This document shows, piece after piece, positions 22,420-33,039 of a DNA stretch of 64,000 nt. A model generated the notes under the pieces. That model was not told the DNA's origin, made no database searches, and was given only the letters and a program-made list of their open reading frames with translations. Both the position numbers and the translations under genes were made by a program. Source of the stretch: Coccinella septempunctata (Eukaryota > Arthropoda > Insecta > Coleoptera > Coccinellidae); the NCBI RefSeq assembly GCF_907165205.1, contig NC_058190.1, positions 9,184,001-9,248,000 on the forward strand, in the 5' to 3' direction. Each line of letters opens with the position of its first letter. The first letter of the stretch is position 1.

Positions 22420-23625
22420 TAAACTCCATTCACATTTATTTTAGCAGTCGGTTGGTCATGAAATAATTTTCTCAAGTTTTTGTAACTAGAACGGAGTAAG
22501 GTTGGCACTCATGAAATGTCGTTAATGTCATAACGCCGTTGCCACAACTAATATCAATTTTTATTACGAAAATGCTGAAAGCTGAAAGTGACTGAAAAAA
22601 AGAGACAGGAAGTACTATTTAAAATTCAGGTCCGCTCAATCAAATAGTTATACCCTAATATTCTAAAATCCACAATACGTCAGACATATTCAATGTAAGA
22701 GAATTTAAATAATGTTTCATCTGAACCTAAACGACTTATATTTCAGCTGAATATTTAAACAATAAGAAAGAATGAAGAGGATGACAAAGAATTTGCTTCT
22801 ATTGAGTGACCCAAAAAAGTGGTGGCATTTGAAAATTTTATTTTTGGGTGAATTAAAGCGAAAAGTTTACTACAGGATTTTCGATGAATGTCATCGTAGA
22901 ATAAGTTCTCGAAAATTGATTTTTCTATTTTTCATTTGACTTGTCCCATACATTGTAAATGTCTTAAGGTACCAATAAATACCTAATTATTATTATTATA
23001 TCAATGTATTAAGATGAACAGTCACAAATACGCGTCAGTTGTCCTGTTAATTGTTTATTCATGAGAAATTTTTGTTCCAAGGTAAAGTTCATCTTGACTT
23101 GTAACTTCCTTTAATTCCTTATACTTATATTGATGCAAGATGATTTTTGTTGAAAAATTTAACTTTCTTGTAATTATCGGTTAATTACTTCGAGAGATAC
23201 CCATTCCCAATCACTGCATCATATGCATTTCATCTTCGGGTTAATATTTTTGAAATCTACAACTGATGTAACATATTCAAACTTGAGCCAAAGAAGATAA
23301 CGAACATTAACTCTCCTCAAGCTAGTGCATATTATGATATTATATTGATCTCTTGTTTTTCCATGCAAATAACTGGATTTGGTATGCCTTCAATCAGTTT
23401 GTATAAACTTCAATTATGTTCGTCACATATTTTCCGAAGAGATTCGACATTGTGATAAAATAGGTAATAACAGAAACTTTTACGTAGAACGGGCAACATA
23501 GCGTTGATTTAAAACCCAAAAATGTTTTGACAAGCGTCATAGCCACACATTTTTGTACTATACAGAGTGAAATGTGCCAAATTTCCATGGCCAACCGAGA
23601 ACTAAAATAAAAGTGAATGGAGTAT
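22420..23625 (+). mobile_element. 1.2 kb TIR DNA transposon, copy 3
   Basis: Full-length match to copy 2 in the same orientation, from AACTCCATTCACATTTAT to AAAGTGAATGGAGTATA. The DNA-binding remnant is further eroded by small deletions near 22760-22800. Confidence 0.85.
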
Positions 23626-23959
23626 ATGTTTGTCCTCCACAATTTTATGCTGACGTCTATCTGACAGCGGTTTGTAGTGGCTGACAGAAGTTAGGTTAGA
23701 CTGGGTCACAAATAGGGGTGGGTAGTACGGATTCAACCCATCGATAGGGAAATAGAGTTTAAGGCATTGGTACTTACTATATTCATTTCATTATGGTTTT
23801 TTTAAGGCCCTTAAAGATGAATCTCCTGGCCTATTAATGTCTGTTCCTAATATCCTGATAACATTGTATCCTGGAGTCCCGAATATTTTAATAAATTTTG
23901 CAAAACTTTTTCGAGGAGGTGCGAGTCTACAAGCGGATGCGAAGTGTCCGAACGGAAAA
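23626..23959. other. Stretch with no recognised feature
   Basis: A short GTTAGGTTAGAC motif occurs at 23691. Otherwise nothing is identifiable. Confidence 0.4.
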
Positions 23960-24420
23960 TGAAATATGGTTATCAAGATGCTGAAAAAGGTAGAGGTGGA
24001 ATATCGCAGGTTCCGGATATACATCAATTTCGTTAACGAGGCGAACGTTCGGCCGTCTCTGCCTGCGGCAAGGATATATAATAGAATACTTTCCTCGGGG
24101 ATCGATACGGCCTGGTGTCGGTTCCGTCAACCGTCTAAAGTATTTATTATTAGGCCCGCGCTGCCGTGCAACCGTATCCGCCGCCGCCGCCGCCGTCGTG
24201 TCAATCTTGGGGGAATTGCGAGCCCGTCCCGCTCCTTCCGCTTATTTACATAGTAAGACCCTTGCGATGCAGACGCCAAGACCCGAGATTATTTCGAACT
24301 TCGCCTTGTCCCGCAACCTGTTCGAAATTTCCATCATTACTCGGGTACGATTGCGAGACGCTTTCGGCGCTCCACTCTCTAGACGCCGATATGTAATATG
24401 GCCATTCATCATCAGGAACA
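23960..24420. other. GC-rich single-copy island with (CCG)n
   Basis: Contains a CCG microsatellite of about six units at 24178-24195 and CpG-rich flanks. Three overlapping frames of 76-95 codons exist on the plus strand, which is characteristic of GC-rich non-coding DNA. No domain is recognisable. Confidence 0.4.
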
Positions 24421-24804
24421 GTTCTCGAATAGATCGATCAAACTGCTCGTCAATTATTTTTTCAGTGTTGTTATTTTCAGGTTAGAATAATAACGATGTA
24501 TTCACAACAACAAAAATATTTGTTGTATTGAAATTCACAAAAAACCGAAAATTTCAAAAATTCATAGTTATTCACCGTTCGTGCGTCAATGACGGCTCGT
24601 TAGAGTATGCTGGGTCAGTCGTGCCTGCCCATAAATAATCGTGAAATAAAATTAGTAGTATAACTTATTTGGATCAACATGTCAGTTCTCTTTCATCTTT
24701 CCTCACACTGCTGGGCCGGCCAGCCGAGCGAGCGCTTCATAGTACTGTATAACACCTATGACGAGCTGTAAGTACAATATATCGTATTACGTCGCTGCTT
24801 GATA
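24421..24804. other. AT-rich stretch with no recognised feature
   Basis: Nothing identifiable on either strand. Confidence 0.4.
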
Positions 24805-24806
24805 TA

Positions 24807-26483
24807 CAGGGTGTGGCGTAATGAATAGATAATATGGAGCCTGCAGGTAGAGGACTCTATGGCGGTTCAGAAAAATATATTTTACGTTCAGTAAAAGTGC
24901 CTTGGTTTTCGAGATATTCGAGATTTTCGAAAATTCAAGAAAATCACACCCTTCGCCACTCTTTTTGCAGGCAAGACTCCAAATGAAGGAATTTTTTCAA
25001 ACTGTTTTTTGGATAGTTTTCTTGGATAGATGCGCTATCGAAGGTAAATTATTATTTTTGAGGCGCATGAATAGTTTTTCATGAATAAAAGAATTAACTC
25101 AAATTTTCCGTTTTGCTTATTTTTTTTCCCAAGTTCAACCCAGAGTGGTGTGAAAAATAATATGGTTACCTGAGTGCCAAAGCAAGAGAAACCATGCCTG
25201 TTTCACTGAGATTCTGAAATGGTATAACTCACTCTATTTTCAGCATTAAATACAAAATAAATTTCTATTACAATGAGTCAATACAGAGTTTGACGTAAGC
25301 CTTTTTCTTCAATTTTTAGCAACTGAAATGAGACTTGCAAGCAGAATAAAGCAATTATTCATAAGAAGTTGTAGAGCATCTAATACAGCTCCTGATGCAC
25401 ACTTTGAACACTTTTTGTAAAGCTCGATTCAATTAAACAATATTTTAAAATTGGTTTTTTTCCCCCGTATTCTTTTATTATTAGGCCCTATAGTTATAAA
25501 GTTAATAGTTGTTGAGCGAATTTCAAGTAACGAAGTGAATTTTAGCACTTTTGTTAATTAAGAAAAAAAGCTGAAAATTAGGTAATTTTTATTACATTGA
25601 GTCAAGACTCTTGTTACAAAAATCCTGAAATTTAATGTATAACTTGAAATTAATTTGAAAATATTGATTTCACAACGTTGAAAAAAAAAACAAAACGAGA
25701 AAAAATATCAATTTTAAAATATAGTTTCATTGAATAAAGTTTCACAAATCACAAATGATGCTTAAATTGGCCACCATGAATTCTGATACATGCTCTATAG
25801 TCTAAATGAATCATAGCTTTATTGCATAGATATCATTTTAAAATGAGTATCTTTTCATTGAATTAAATATTACAAAAGATTCTCTAAGAGGCCACCATGA
25901 GCTTCAGTAAATGCCTTATACCTTCATATGGACGATTGTTTCATTCTGCTTGTATTTCTCATTTTAGCTGATAAAAATTTTAGAAACACTGTTTACATTA
26001 AACTAGGCCTCAACTGATTGCAATAGGAATTTATTTTGTATTAAATGCTGAGAATTCAGAGAGTTATACCATTTCCGAATCTCAATGAAACTGGCATGTT
26101 TTTTCTTGCATTGGCTCTCAGGTAACCATATTATTTTTTACACCGCGCTAGATTGAACTTATGAAAAAAATTAGCAAAACGGAAAAGTTGAGTTAGAACT
26201 TTTTTTCATGAAGAACCATTCATGCGCCTCAAAAATAATGAATTACATTCGATAGATCATCTATCCAGGAGTACTATCCAAAAAACAGTTTGAAAAAATT
26301 CCTTCATTTGGAGTCTTGCCTGCAAAACGAGTGGCGAAGGGTGTAATTCGCTTGAATTTTCGAAAATCTCCAATATCTCGAAAACCAAGCCACTTTTACT
26401 AAACGTAAAATATATTTTTCTGAACCGCCATAGAGTCCTCTACCCTCAGGCTCAATATTATCAATTCATTACGCCACACCCTG
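24807..26483. mobile_element. Long foldback element A (CAGGGTGTGG ends)
   Basis: It starts CAGGGTGTGGCGTAATGAAT and ends with the inverse ATTACGCCACACCCTG, each next to TA. The inverted arms run for about 500 bases (24807-25290 and 25990-26483), with blocks such as AGAGGACTCTATGGCGGTTC and TTGCAGGCAAGACTCCAAAT and their inverses. Weaker inverted homology continues towards the middle (GCAAGCAGAATAAAGCAATT near 25340 against its inverse near 25930). The whole 1.68 kb could fold into one hairpin. TA target and CAGGG ends suggest a Tc1/mariner-related non-autonomous element. No transposase. Confidence 0.85.
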
Positions 26484-26591
26484 TATACAAGGAAGGCCAG
26501 AATCAGCAGGGCCTACCCAGCTATAGTTTGGGCAGCAACGTTTTAGTTTTCACAGTTTTTTATTGTCTATTCCAAGATATGATATTATTTA

Positions 26592-27527
26592 GGCCCGTAA
26601 GATTAATGGTAGTTTGAACCATGAATGAGCGTTTAAATTTTGGAAAACGATTATTTCTTAAGATCAAACATAGTGAATCCATCAAGGATGGTTTAAACTA
26701 TCGGGACGGTAGGTTTAAACCATCCAAAAGGGATTAAACCCTGTATATTCTATAAAACTATTTTCTACCTGCTTCTATGAAGTTTTTTGTTTGTTTTGAT
26801 TCAAGAAATTGTGTTTAGGTTTGCGTTGCCGGTTAGAGAATTATTGAGTTCAATGTTTGAAAATGAACATTGGAATATGATAGTGATTCGGATTCAGATA
26901 TTGAAATCTTGCACGAGTTGAATGATTTCAATAGATATCATGATAGACCATATATTATCCGGGATCGAGAAAATCATTGGGATAAATGGGATGATATCGA
27001 ATCCAAAACTTCTGCAAGAGCAATTTTAAGAAAAAAATAAGCCACCCTACCTTAAGGTGAAATATCAACATTCAATTTCATATTTTCTCTCACTTGCAAT
27101 CCATCTTCTGAATTGCTATGTTCAAAAGCAATTCTTTATTTCCACTTCGAAATTTGCCTTTCGTCAGATACTAAATATAGATATTTTTAGAAACGAAGCA
27201 CTGATGCTATGTTGCTATGTATCAACTATAGGTTTTACCTCACACCTCAATACTACAACAATAATAATGCTGATACAAAGATCACAACAGAACACAATAA
27301 ATAAATAAACTGATCGCTGCAGTCTGACAGAGCACTGATCCAAAGATTAACACAGAAAACTAAGAAATGACAACCAATGAGTCACAATTAGTTCAAATAG
27401 CCAACTATTTTAGCAACTGCACAGGATTAGTTAATCTCTTCTCATTTTGTACTTGATCTTAACACGGCGGTTTAAACCATAGATTAACTATAATCGGAAG
27501 TTTAAACTGCGATTAATCTCACGGGCC
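26592..27527 (+). mobile_element. PIF/Harbinger element with transposase remnant
   Basis: The terminal inverted repeats are GGCCCGTAAGATTAATGG at 26592 and CGATTAATCTCACGGGCC ending 27527. Inside, at about 26880-27038, one frame reads DSDSDIEILHELNDFNRYHD, then RPYIIRDRENHWDKWDDIES. This matches the start of Harbinger transposases, where RPRxxHFxxWDDxEFxxRFR is conserved. The frame then runs to a stop without the DDE core, so the element is an internally deleted copy. The host-site duplication could not be resolved because the flanks are palindromic (TTA/TAA). Confidence 0.75.
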
Positions 27528-27644
27528 TAAATGAATAGTGAATCATTAGATATTATGTCTAGTTTAGAAAAGAGCGTATTCGTACTAGAAGCAGTTTAGT
27601 CAATAAAAATATAATATATTCCTAACGGACAGTTCCATAATCGT

Positions 27645-28160
27645 CACTTTTTGAAATAACCATTTCAACCGTTACCCAAAAAACTATTTTAAGTACTCAA
27701 AACTGAAAAATAAAAATGGGTATTAAAAATTTGAAGCGTTTCGTTTCTATTTCACAAGTTGTCAACATCGACTGAAATATGCGTTGATAATAAAGGACAA
27801 CAAATACACTATCGGCAAAGATGGCTGTCTATGAAGTCTGCGACGAACGAGGAAGGTGGTAAAATTTTATGGGTTTTTTATGGCCGGTTGCTGTTGAGGC
27901 TCGCCAGTGAGTACGCGCCTTATGATGGCTGTGAATCAATAGCTGTTATTTTATAAACAAGCTATTGTTCTTTTTATTTTCTAGTAGAAGCTGTTGCCAA
28001 ATCGTAAACTATAAACGAAGCGATTTAAATTTCAAAACCTCATATTTGAAAAATGATTTCGAATAGTTTCCGCAGTGCATTTGAAAAATTCATGAATGAA
28101 ACTCATAATTATTCAGTTTAAACTTGCATATGCTGTGATAACCTAAGTTGAGGAGAATTG
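27645..28160 (-). repeat. 0.5 kb dispersed repeat, copy 2
   Basis: Inverse of 20712-21242, with the same landmarks (AACCATTTCAACCGTT, ATGCGTTGATAATAAAGGAC, TAGAAGCTGTTGCCAAATCG). A 65-codon plus-strand frame here has no counterpart in copy 1. Confidence 0.8.
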
Positions 28161-28479
28161 ATCGATATCAGAGGCCAAGAGCTTAATAAAGTAAAATAAT
28201 ATTATAATTCTTCTTGAAAGGACTACAAATTCATTTCAATTTGATCTTTATTAGTGAACAACATAGTTATCTGATCCGAAAAAAAATCTTTTAGCTACAC
28301 GAAACAAAAAAATTGTTCAGTATGATTAACATCGAAACAACTTAACCATATAACAGAAGATGACGAAGAATCATTTGGAAACCGGGGGTTGTAAGCTAAT
28401 ATCGAGATAACGACATGAATAGATGTCTCCCATACAAACATTGAAATTTTGTCATAGGGCTAATAGCTTATCGATTCGG
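28161..28479. other. AT-rich stretch with no recognised feature
   Basis: Nothing identifiable. Confidence 0.4.
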
Positions 28480-28690
28480 TCCCATTTGAAATAATTCGCT
28501 CGAGCTGATTTGGGAAGGACACAAATTATTTACGTCGGCATTAATTGGATAATTTGTGACAACGAATCGCACGTCCACCGTGATCGGATATCGAAAGTGC
28601 CACTAATTAGTGGCGTAAATAATTATTCACGGCATTGTTGATGAAGACGCGAAGGGAAGAAGTTCGTATTTCCACTTTGATGAACTAATT
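28480..28690. other. Candidate conserved non-coding segment with clustered ATTA sites
   Basis: Contains AATTATTTACGTCGGC, TAATTGGATAATTTG and CACTAATTAGTGGCG with the inverse-like GCGTAAATAATTATT. Clustered TAAT/ATTA cores and mixed composition are typical of homeodomain-bound enhancers, but this is inference from motif content only. Confidence 0.3.
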
Positions 28691-28989
28691 TCTCGAATAC
28701 GATACACGAAATAACATTCGTGTGTTAATAGTAGGTATACAATGTGTCCCAAGAAACTGAAACGAATTCCGTATTTAATTTAATCTCTATATTCCTAGAA
28801 AAATACGGGTACCTACATGTCCAATTGGAATTCGTATTTCAAATTGGAAGGAGAAGCGAATACTTTGGCACGCGCTACTGGGTACCATACTATACTCAAT
28901 TCGTCACACGTCTGTTGTTCGCAAAGGGAATCGGCGTACTGAATCAGAGAAAATATGGGACATATGCTATTGTCTTCGTCTTGGTTTCT

Positions 28990-29260
28990 ATCTGGAGGGA
29001 ATTGAATCGGACAGCGTTTCATATTGGGTGGCGCTCTGGGTAAATGTATAGTACCCAGTAGCGCGTGCCAATATTGAATAAGGTTCCATCAATTCCAAAC
29101 GTTCTCCATCGGAGAAAAATGCTATGTTGCTCTGATGAGGTCATATGAGACCGAAACCATGGTCAGCATCTGCTTTTCTTCGATGGGGCGTACTCCATTT
29201 GGGGCCTTGACGATGACAAATTGGCTAGTTCAATTCAGATCGTAACACTTGTTGATATTC
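28990..29260 (+). repeat. Hammerhead-bearing repeat (Penelope-type fragment), copy 1
   Basis: Aligns in the same orientation with 32655-32925: TTGAATCGG/TTGAATTGG, TGGGTGGCGCTCT, CCATCGGAGAA, ACCATGGT and TCAATTCAGATCGTAACACT are shared. A hairpin lies at its 5' side (GGCACGCGCTACTGGGTACC near 28870 against its inverse near 29050). The ribozyme motif sits in the middle. Short hammerhead-bearing segments of this type are known from Penelope-like pseudo-LTRs. Confidence 0.65.
29126..29170 (+). ncRNA. Type I hammerhead ribozyme candidate, canonical core
   Basis: In order: stem I 5' strand GTTGCT (29126-29131); CTGATGA (29132-29138); stem II GGTC/GACC, four perfect pairs with a six-base loop; GAAA (29153-29156); a palindromic stem III ACCATGGT; cleavage site GTC ending at 29164; stem I 3' strand AGCATC. 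All conserved core positions (CUGANGA, GAAA, NUH) are present. Stem I has five pairs with one mismatch. Very short palindromic stem III is typical of Penelope-like hammerheads, which are thought to act as dimers. I infer self-cleavage; it is not shown. Confidence 0.7.
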
Positions 29261-29269
29261 ATATAGGCG

Positions 29270-29715
29270 GGTGGTATGCATCTGAATTTGTCCTTAAAGT
29301 CTCACCAAAGTTCATTCCAAGGACAGTGGACGATTTATCATGTTCAACAAGATGTATGCGGCAAAAGAGAATGATGAAAAATTCATTAAAAAAATCAAAG
29401 GGTTTGTTTCAACCCACATTTTATAGTTTTGGAAGTCATTAAAACAAAAGGTGCTACGGACGATTTTCGTCAATTCGATATTGCTCAATACTACTAAGTA
29501 CCACTGTTTAAAGTTTAGTGCGGAGAATAAATGGTTGGCTTCTTCTGGATGGTGCCCTGAAACCAACATGATTTCTGGAAATTTCAACTCCGATACAAGT
29601 AGAAAATGTATTATGTAATTGAGCTAACACATCTTCAGATGATGAAAAAAACTCTGATTGCGACGACGATAGTGACAACTGCGATTGTGAAAGCAGCGAG
29701 GAATCGGACTAGAAA
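29270..29715 (+). pseudogene. Unidentified decayed coding relic with acidic tail
   Basis: One frame near 29415-29600 reads VWKSLKQKVLRTIFVNSILL, then LKFSAENKWLASSGWCPETN. After breaks, about 29635-29712 ends SSDDEKNSDCDDDSDNCDCE, SSEESD and a stop. The compositional pattern (basic/hydrophobic, then acidic tail) looks like an eroded protein end, possibly of a DNA transposon, but I cannot name the family. Confidence 0.35.
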
Positions 29716-30649
29716 ATGTAATACACTGATATAAAATGTAACTTGATTCAAGAGACTGATTTTGAAGAAACACGAAAAAAAATTCTTCAGATTTAATTAC
29801 ATTTGTACTTGATGAATGAATTATTCTTCATTATAAAATAAATCTCTTAATACTTTGAGTTTTTTTCATAATATTCATTACGTAATTATAATTTTGTAAA
29901 TGTTAAGTCGGCTGGCATCCACCATCCTCATCTAACAAGTGGCGTTGCGCGCCAACTCTTTCACTTTATTTCAGATATCTCGCTATTTTAACAGATGGCA
30001 GACCTAACTTGCGGCCATTTTTTCACAGGCAGCCATACATCATCCTATTCGAAAAAAAATTAGCTTTAATTTGATATCAAAAACATCCGTAGTAATTCTG
30101 CAGCGGGATCTCGTACTATTAGGTATTCCTAAATCAGATAACTCAGATTCAGCTCGTGATATCGTAGATTTAGGAGTTGGATAAGACTATCCGTAGAGGT
30201 GACAGCACTTGATCCTGAAATTTCAATACTCTTTTTCATATTAAGCTAAGCATGTTACTTATTCCAGAATAATATTTTTGACGTTTGTAGAAAAAATTTT
30301 GTCTTGTTAAAAAAATCAGTTCTCGATCAGCAAAGTAGCATTTCGCGCACTAGATACAAAAATAACTATTATATTATGACAGCTGTCAAAATAGTCGGTT
30401 ATTCGATATCAAAACCCAAGTGGAAAACGTATCAGCTCAGCCCACCTGGAAATTTTCAAACGGAAATTCCAATTTTCTAAGGCAAAAACCAACTCAAACA
30501 TAAAACTGTTTCTGTAAAATCTCTTTGGACGTTTCTTATTTCAACTAACGTTGTTTACTCGGTTTTTTATATTAGTATTTTAAGTTTGAAGCTTGCTCAC
30601 CTACATTTTAATGTTGGTGATTATAAATATTAAATGTTAAATACTTCTG
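29716..30649. other. AT-rich stretch with no recognised feature
   Basis: Nothing coding or repeated elsewhere in the window was identified. Confidence 0.4.
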
Positions 30650-31200
30650 TAAAATGTGCAGCCCGTAGCTACAGTGTCAATTCGGAGGATCAACAATTTT
30701 TGCATATGCATTTTTTATCCGATAGCACGGCACCCGGTTGCCCCTCGTCAAATCTCGCGTGAAATACCCATGCCGAAATCTGAAGTAGGAGGTAGCCGCA
30801 TCGACGACTACAAAGGAGGCATCGGAGTCGGGGAAATTTTATGGAATCCCGTGGCATCTATAAGCAGGGGGTCCGAAGCGGCGGTGGCGGCGACGGCGGC
30901 GAGGAGATATAGAATTTTGCCGTCGGCGTTGGCGCATCGCACATCTGCCGCGACGGGAATGCTAATAGCGGAAACATCCCACACCCGCACGTCGTATCGA
31001 TGCGCGTCAGCCTCCGCTCCCCTGCTTTTCGCTGCTGCCACCGAACCAAGCTGCCCACACGGTATTTACTCATTCACAGGACCGGAATACATTATTTTCC
31101 GCAGAAAAGTGTCCCACGATATTTCACCGAATCGTTCATCACCGATTCGGGTAAATGGGATCCAGGAACAACATCCAAGGCGATTCACATTTACCAGCTT
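30650..31200. other. GC-rich single-copy island
   Basis: The largest island by open-frame length: a 193-codon plus-strand frame (30656-31237) starts at GTG and runs into the next transposon, and two minus-strand frames overlap it. It contains GGCGGTGGCGGCGACGGCGG near 30880. Alanine/arginine-rich low-complexity translation on several frames argues for GC-driven chance openness; an exon is not excluded. Confidence 0.4.
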
Positions 31201-31212
31201 CAAATATGTTTC

Positions 31213-32351
31213 TATACTCCATTCACTTTTATTTTAGCACTCGGTTGGCCAGGAAATTTCACTCTGTATAGCTCGAAAATGTGGGGTTATAACGCTTGTC
31301 AAAACATTTTTGGGTTTTAAATCAACGCTATGTTGCCCGTTATTACGTATTTTATCACAATGTCGAATCTCTTCGGAAAATATCTGACGAACATAATTGA
31401 AGTTTATACAAACTGATTGAAGGCATACCAAATCCAGTTATTTGCATGGAAAATGCAAGAGATCAGTATAATATCATAATATGCACTAGCTTGAAGAGAG
31501 TTAATCTTCGTTATCTTCTTTGGCTAAAGTTTGAATACGTTACATCAGTTCTATATTTCAAAAATATTAACCCGAAGATGAAATGCATATGATGCAGTGG
31601 TTGGGATTGGGCATCTCCCGAAGGAATTAACAGATAATCACAAAAATGTTAAATTCTTCAACAAAAATCATCTTGCATCGATGGAAGTTCAAGGACTTGA
31701 AGGAAGTTTCAAGTCACGATGAACTTCACCTTTGAACAAAAATTTCACATGAATAAACAATTAACAGGGCAACTGGCGCGTATTTGTGGCTGTTCATCTC
31801 AATACATTGATATAATAATAATAATTAGGTATTTATTGGTACCCTACGATATCTACAATGTATAGGACATATCAAATGAAAGGATTTCGATCATCGAAAA
31901 TCCTGTAGTAACGTTTCGCATCAATTCACTCAAACATAAAATTCTTAAATGCCACCACTTTTTGGGTCTGCCAATAAAAGGAAATTCTTTGTCATCCTCT
32001 TCATTCACAATCTTTCTGATTGTGGAAATATTCAGGTGAAATATAAGTCGTTTAGATTCAGATGAAACATTATATAAATTCTCTTACATTGAATATGTTC
32101 GCTACCGTCTGACGTATTGGGGATTTTAGAATATCAGGGATAACTATTTGAATGAGCGGACCTGAATTCTAATATCACTTCCTGAAACCACTTTCAGGAT
32201 TTTCGTAATAGAATTGATATTAGTTGTGACAACGGCGTTATGACACTAACGACATTTCATGAGTGCCAACCTTACTCCGTTCTGGTTACAAAAACTTGAG
32301 AAGATTATTTCATGGCCAACCGACTGCTAAAATAAATGTAGATGGAGTATA
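31213..32351 (-). mobile_element. 1.2 kb TIR DNA transposon, copy 4
   Basis: Ends TATACTCCATTCACTTTTAT and GTAGATGGAGTATA. The interior matches copy 1 orientation throughout, with small deletions (for example near 31870-31900). The right-hand flank and left-hand flank both give TATA at the junction, in line with a TA target. Confidence 0.85.
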
Positions 32352-32654
32352 CAAATCATTACAAGTTGTTGATAACTTGTTGGTCGGGAAGAGGAGACTG
32401 CCATCACTACCAGTACTGTCCAATGTCCATACAACAACCCCTGTGGTCAATACCTACCTTTTTGAGGAATGAGATTATGCAAGATGGTGGCAACCTTCTT
32501 TCCGATCTCCTCTTAAGTTCGTGCTGACTATAGATTTCTGCCTGAGGATGGACGCAAAAGATGAGCTTGGTAGTTTTCTATGGGCAAAGTCTGGGCGGTG
32601 TTATTTCTACAGTTATCAGCCACTTGCTTCAAAATGCTGCCACAAATAGTTTTC
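32352..32654. other. Unassigned stretch
   Basis: Short frames of 61-69 codons on the plus strand without recognisable content. It lies between a TIR element and a hammerhead-bearing repeat and may be part of the latter's parent element. Confidence 0.3.
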
Positions 32655-32925
32655 AAACTAGAGGGGATTGAATTGGCTCACGTTTCATACTGGGTGGCGC
32701 TCTATTGAATAGTACTCCGTAGCGGCTGCCAGTATTGAATAAGGGTCCATCAAATCCAAACGTTACTCCATCGGAGAAGGAGCTATGTTGCCCTGACGAA
32801 GTCAAATGAGACCGGAACCATGGTTAGCATATGCTTTTTTTCGGTACTTCATTTGTTGACCGTGACGATGGCAAATTGACTAGCTCAATTCAGATCGTAA
32901 CACTTATTGATATCAAAGGGGTATT
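32655..32925 (+). repeat. Hammerhead-bearing repeat (Penelope-type fragment), copy 2
   Basis: Direct-orientation match to 28990-29260, about 80 percent by eye. The ribozyme-like segment at 32787-32831 is mutated. Confidence 0.6.
32787..32831 (+). ncRNA. Degenerate hammerhead motif
   Basis: GTTGCC, CTGACGA (allowed variant), stem II AGTC/GACC with one mismatch, GGAA in place of GAAA, then CCATGG, GTT and AGCATA. The A13-to-G change in GAAA should abolish activity, while the rest of the fold is kept. Confidence 0.55.
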
Positions 32926-33039
32926 ATCACCCTCCAGAAGCAGTTCGAACACATGAAAAGTCTCTGGCTTCACGAAGAGTGTGCTGAAGAGTCTTCAATT
33001 GATCTAGGCAAAGCCTAATAAGTAGATCTTTTTTAAGAA

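Noticed and set aside
30656..31237. 193-codon plus-strand open frame as a gene
   Set aside because: It begins at GTG, is Ala/Arg/Ser low complexity, overlaps other long frames on the minus strand and runs into a TIR transposon. GC-rich composition explains the openness.
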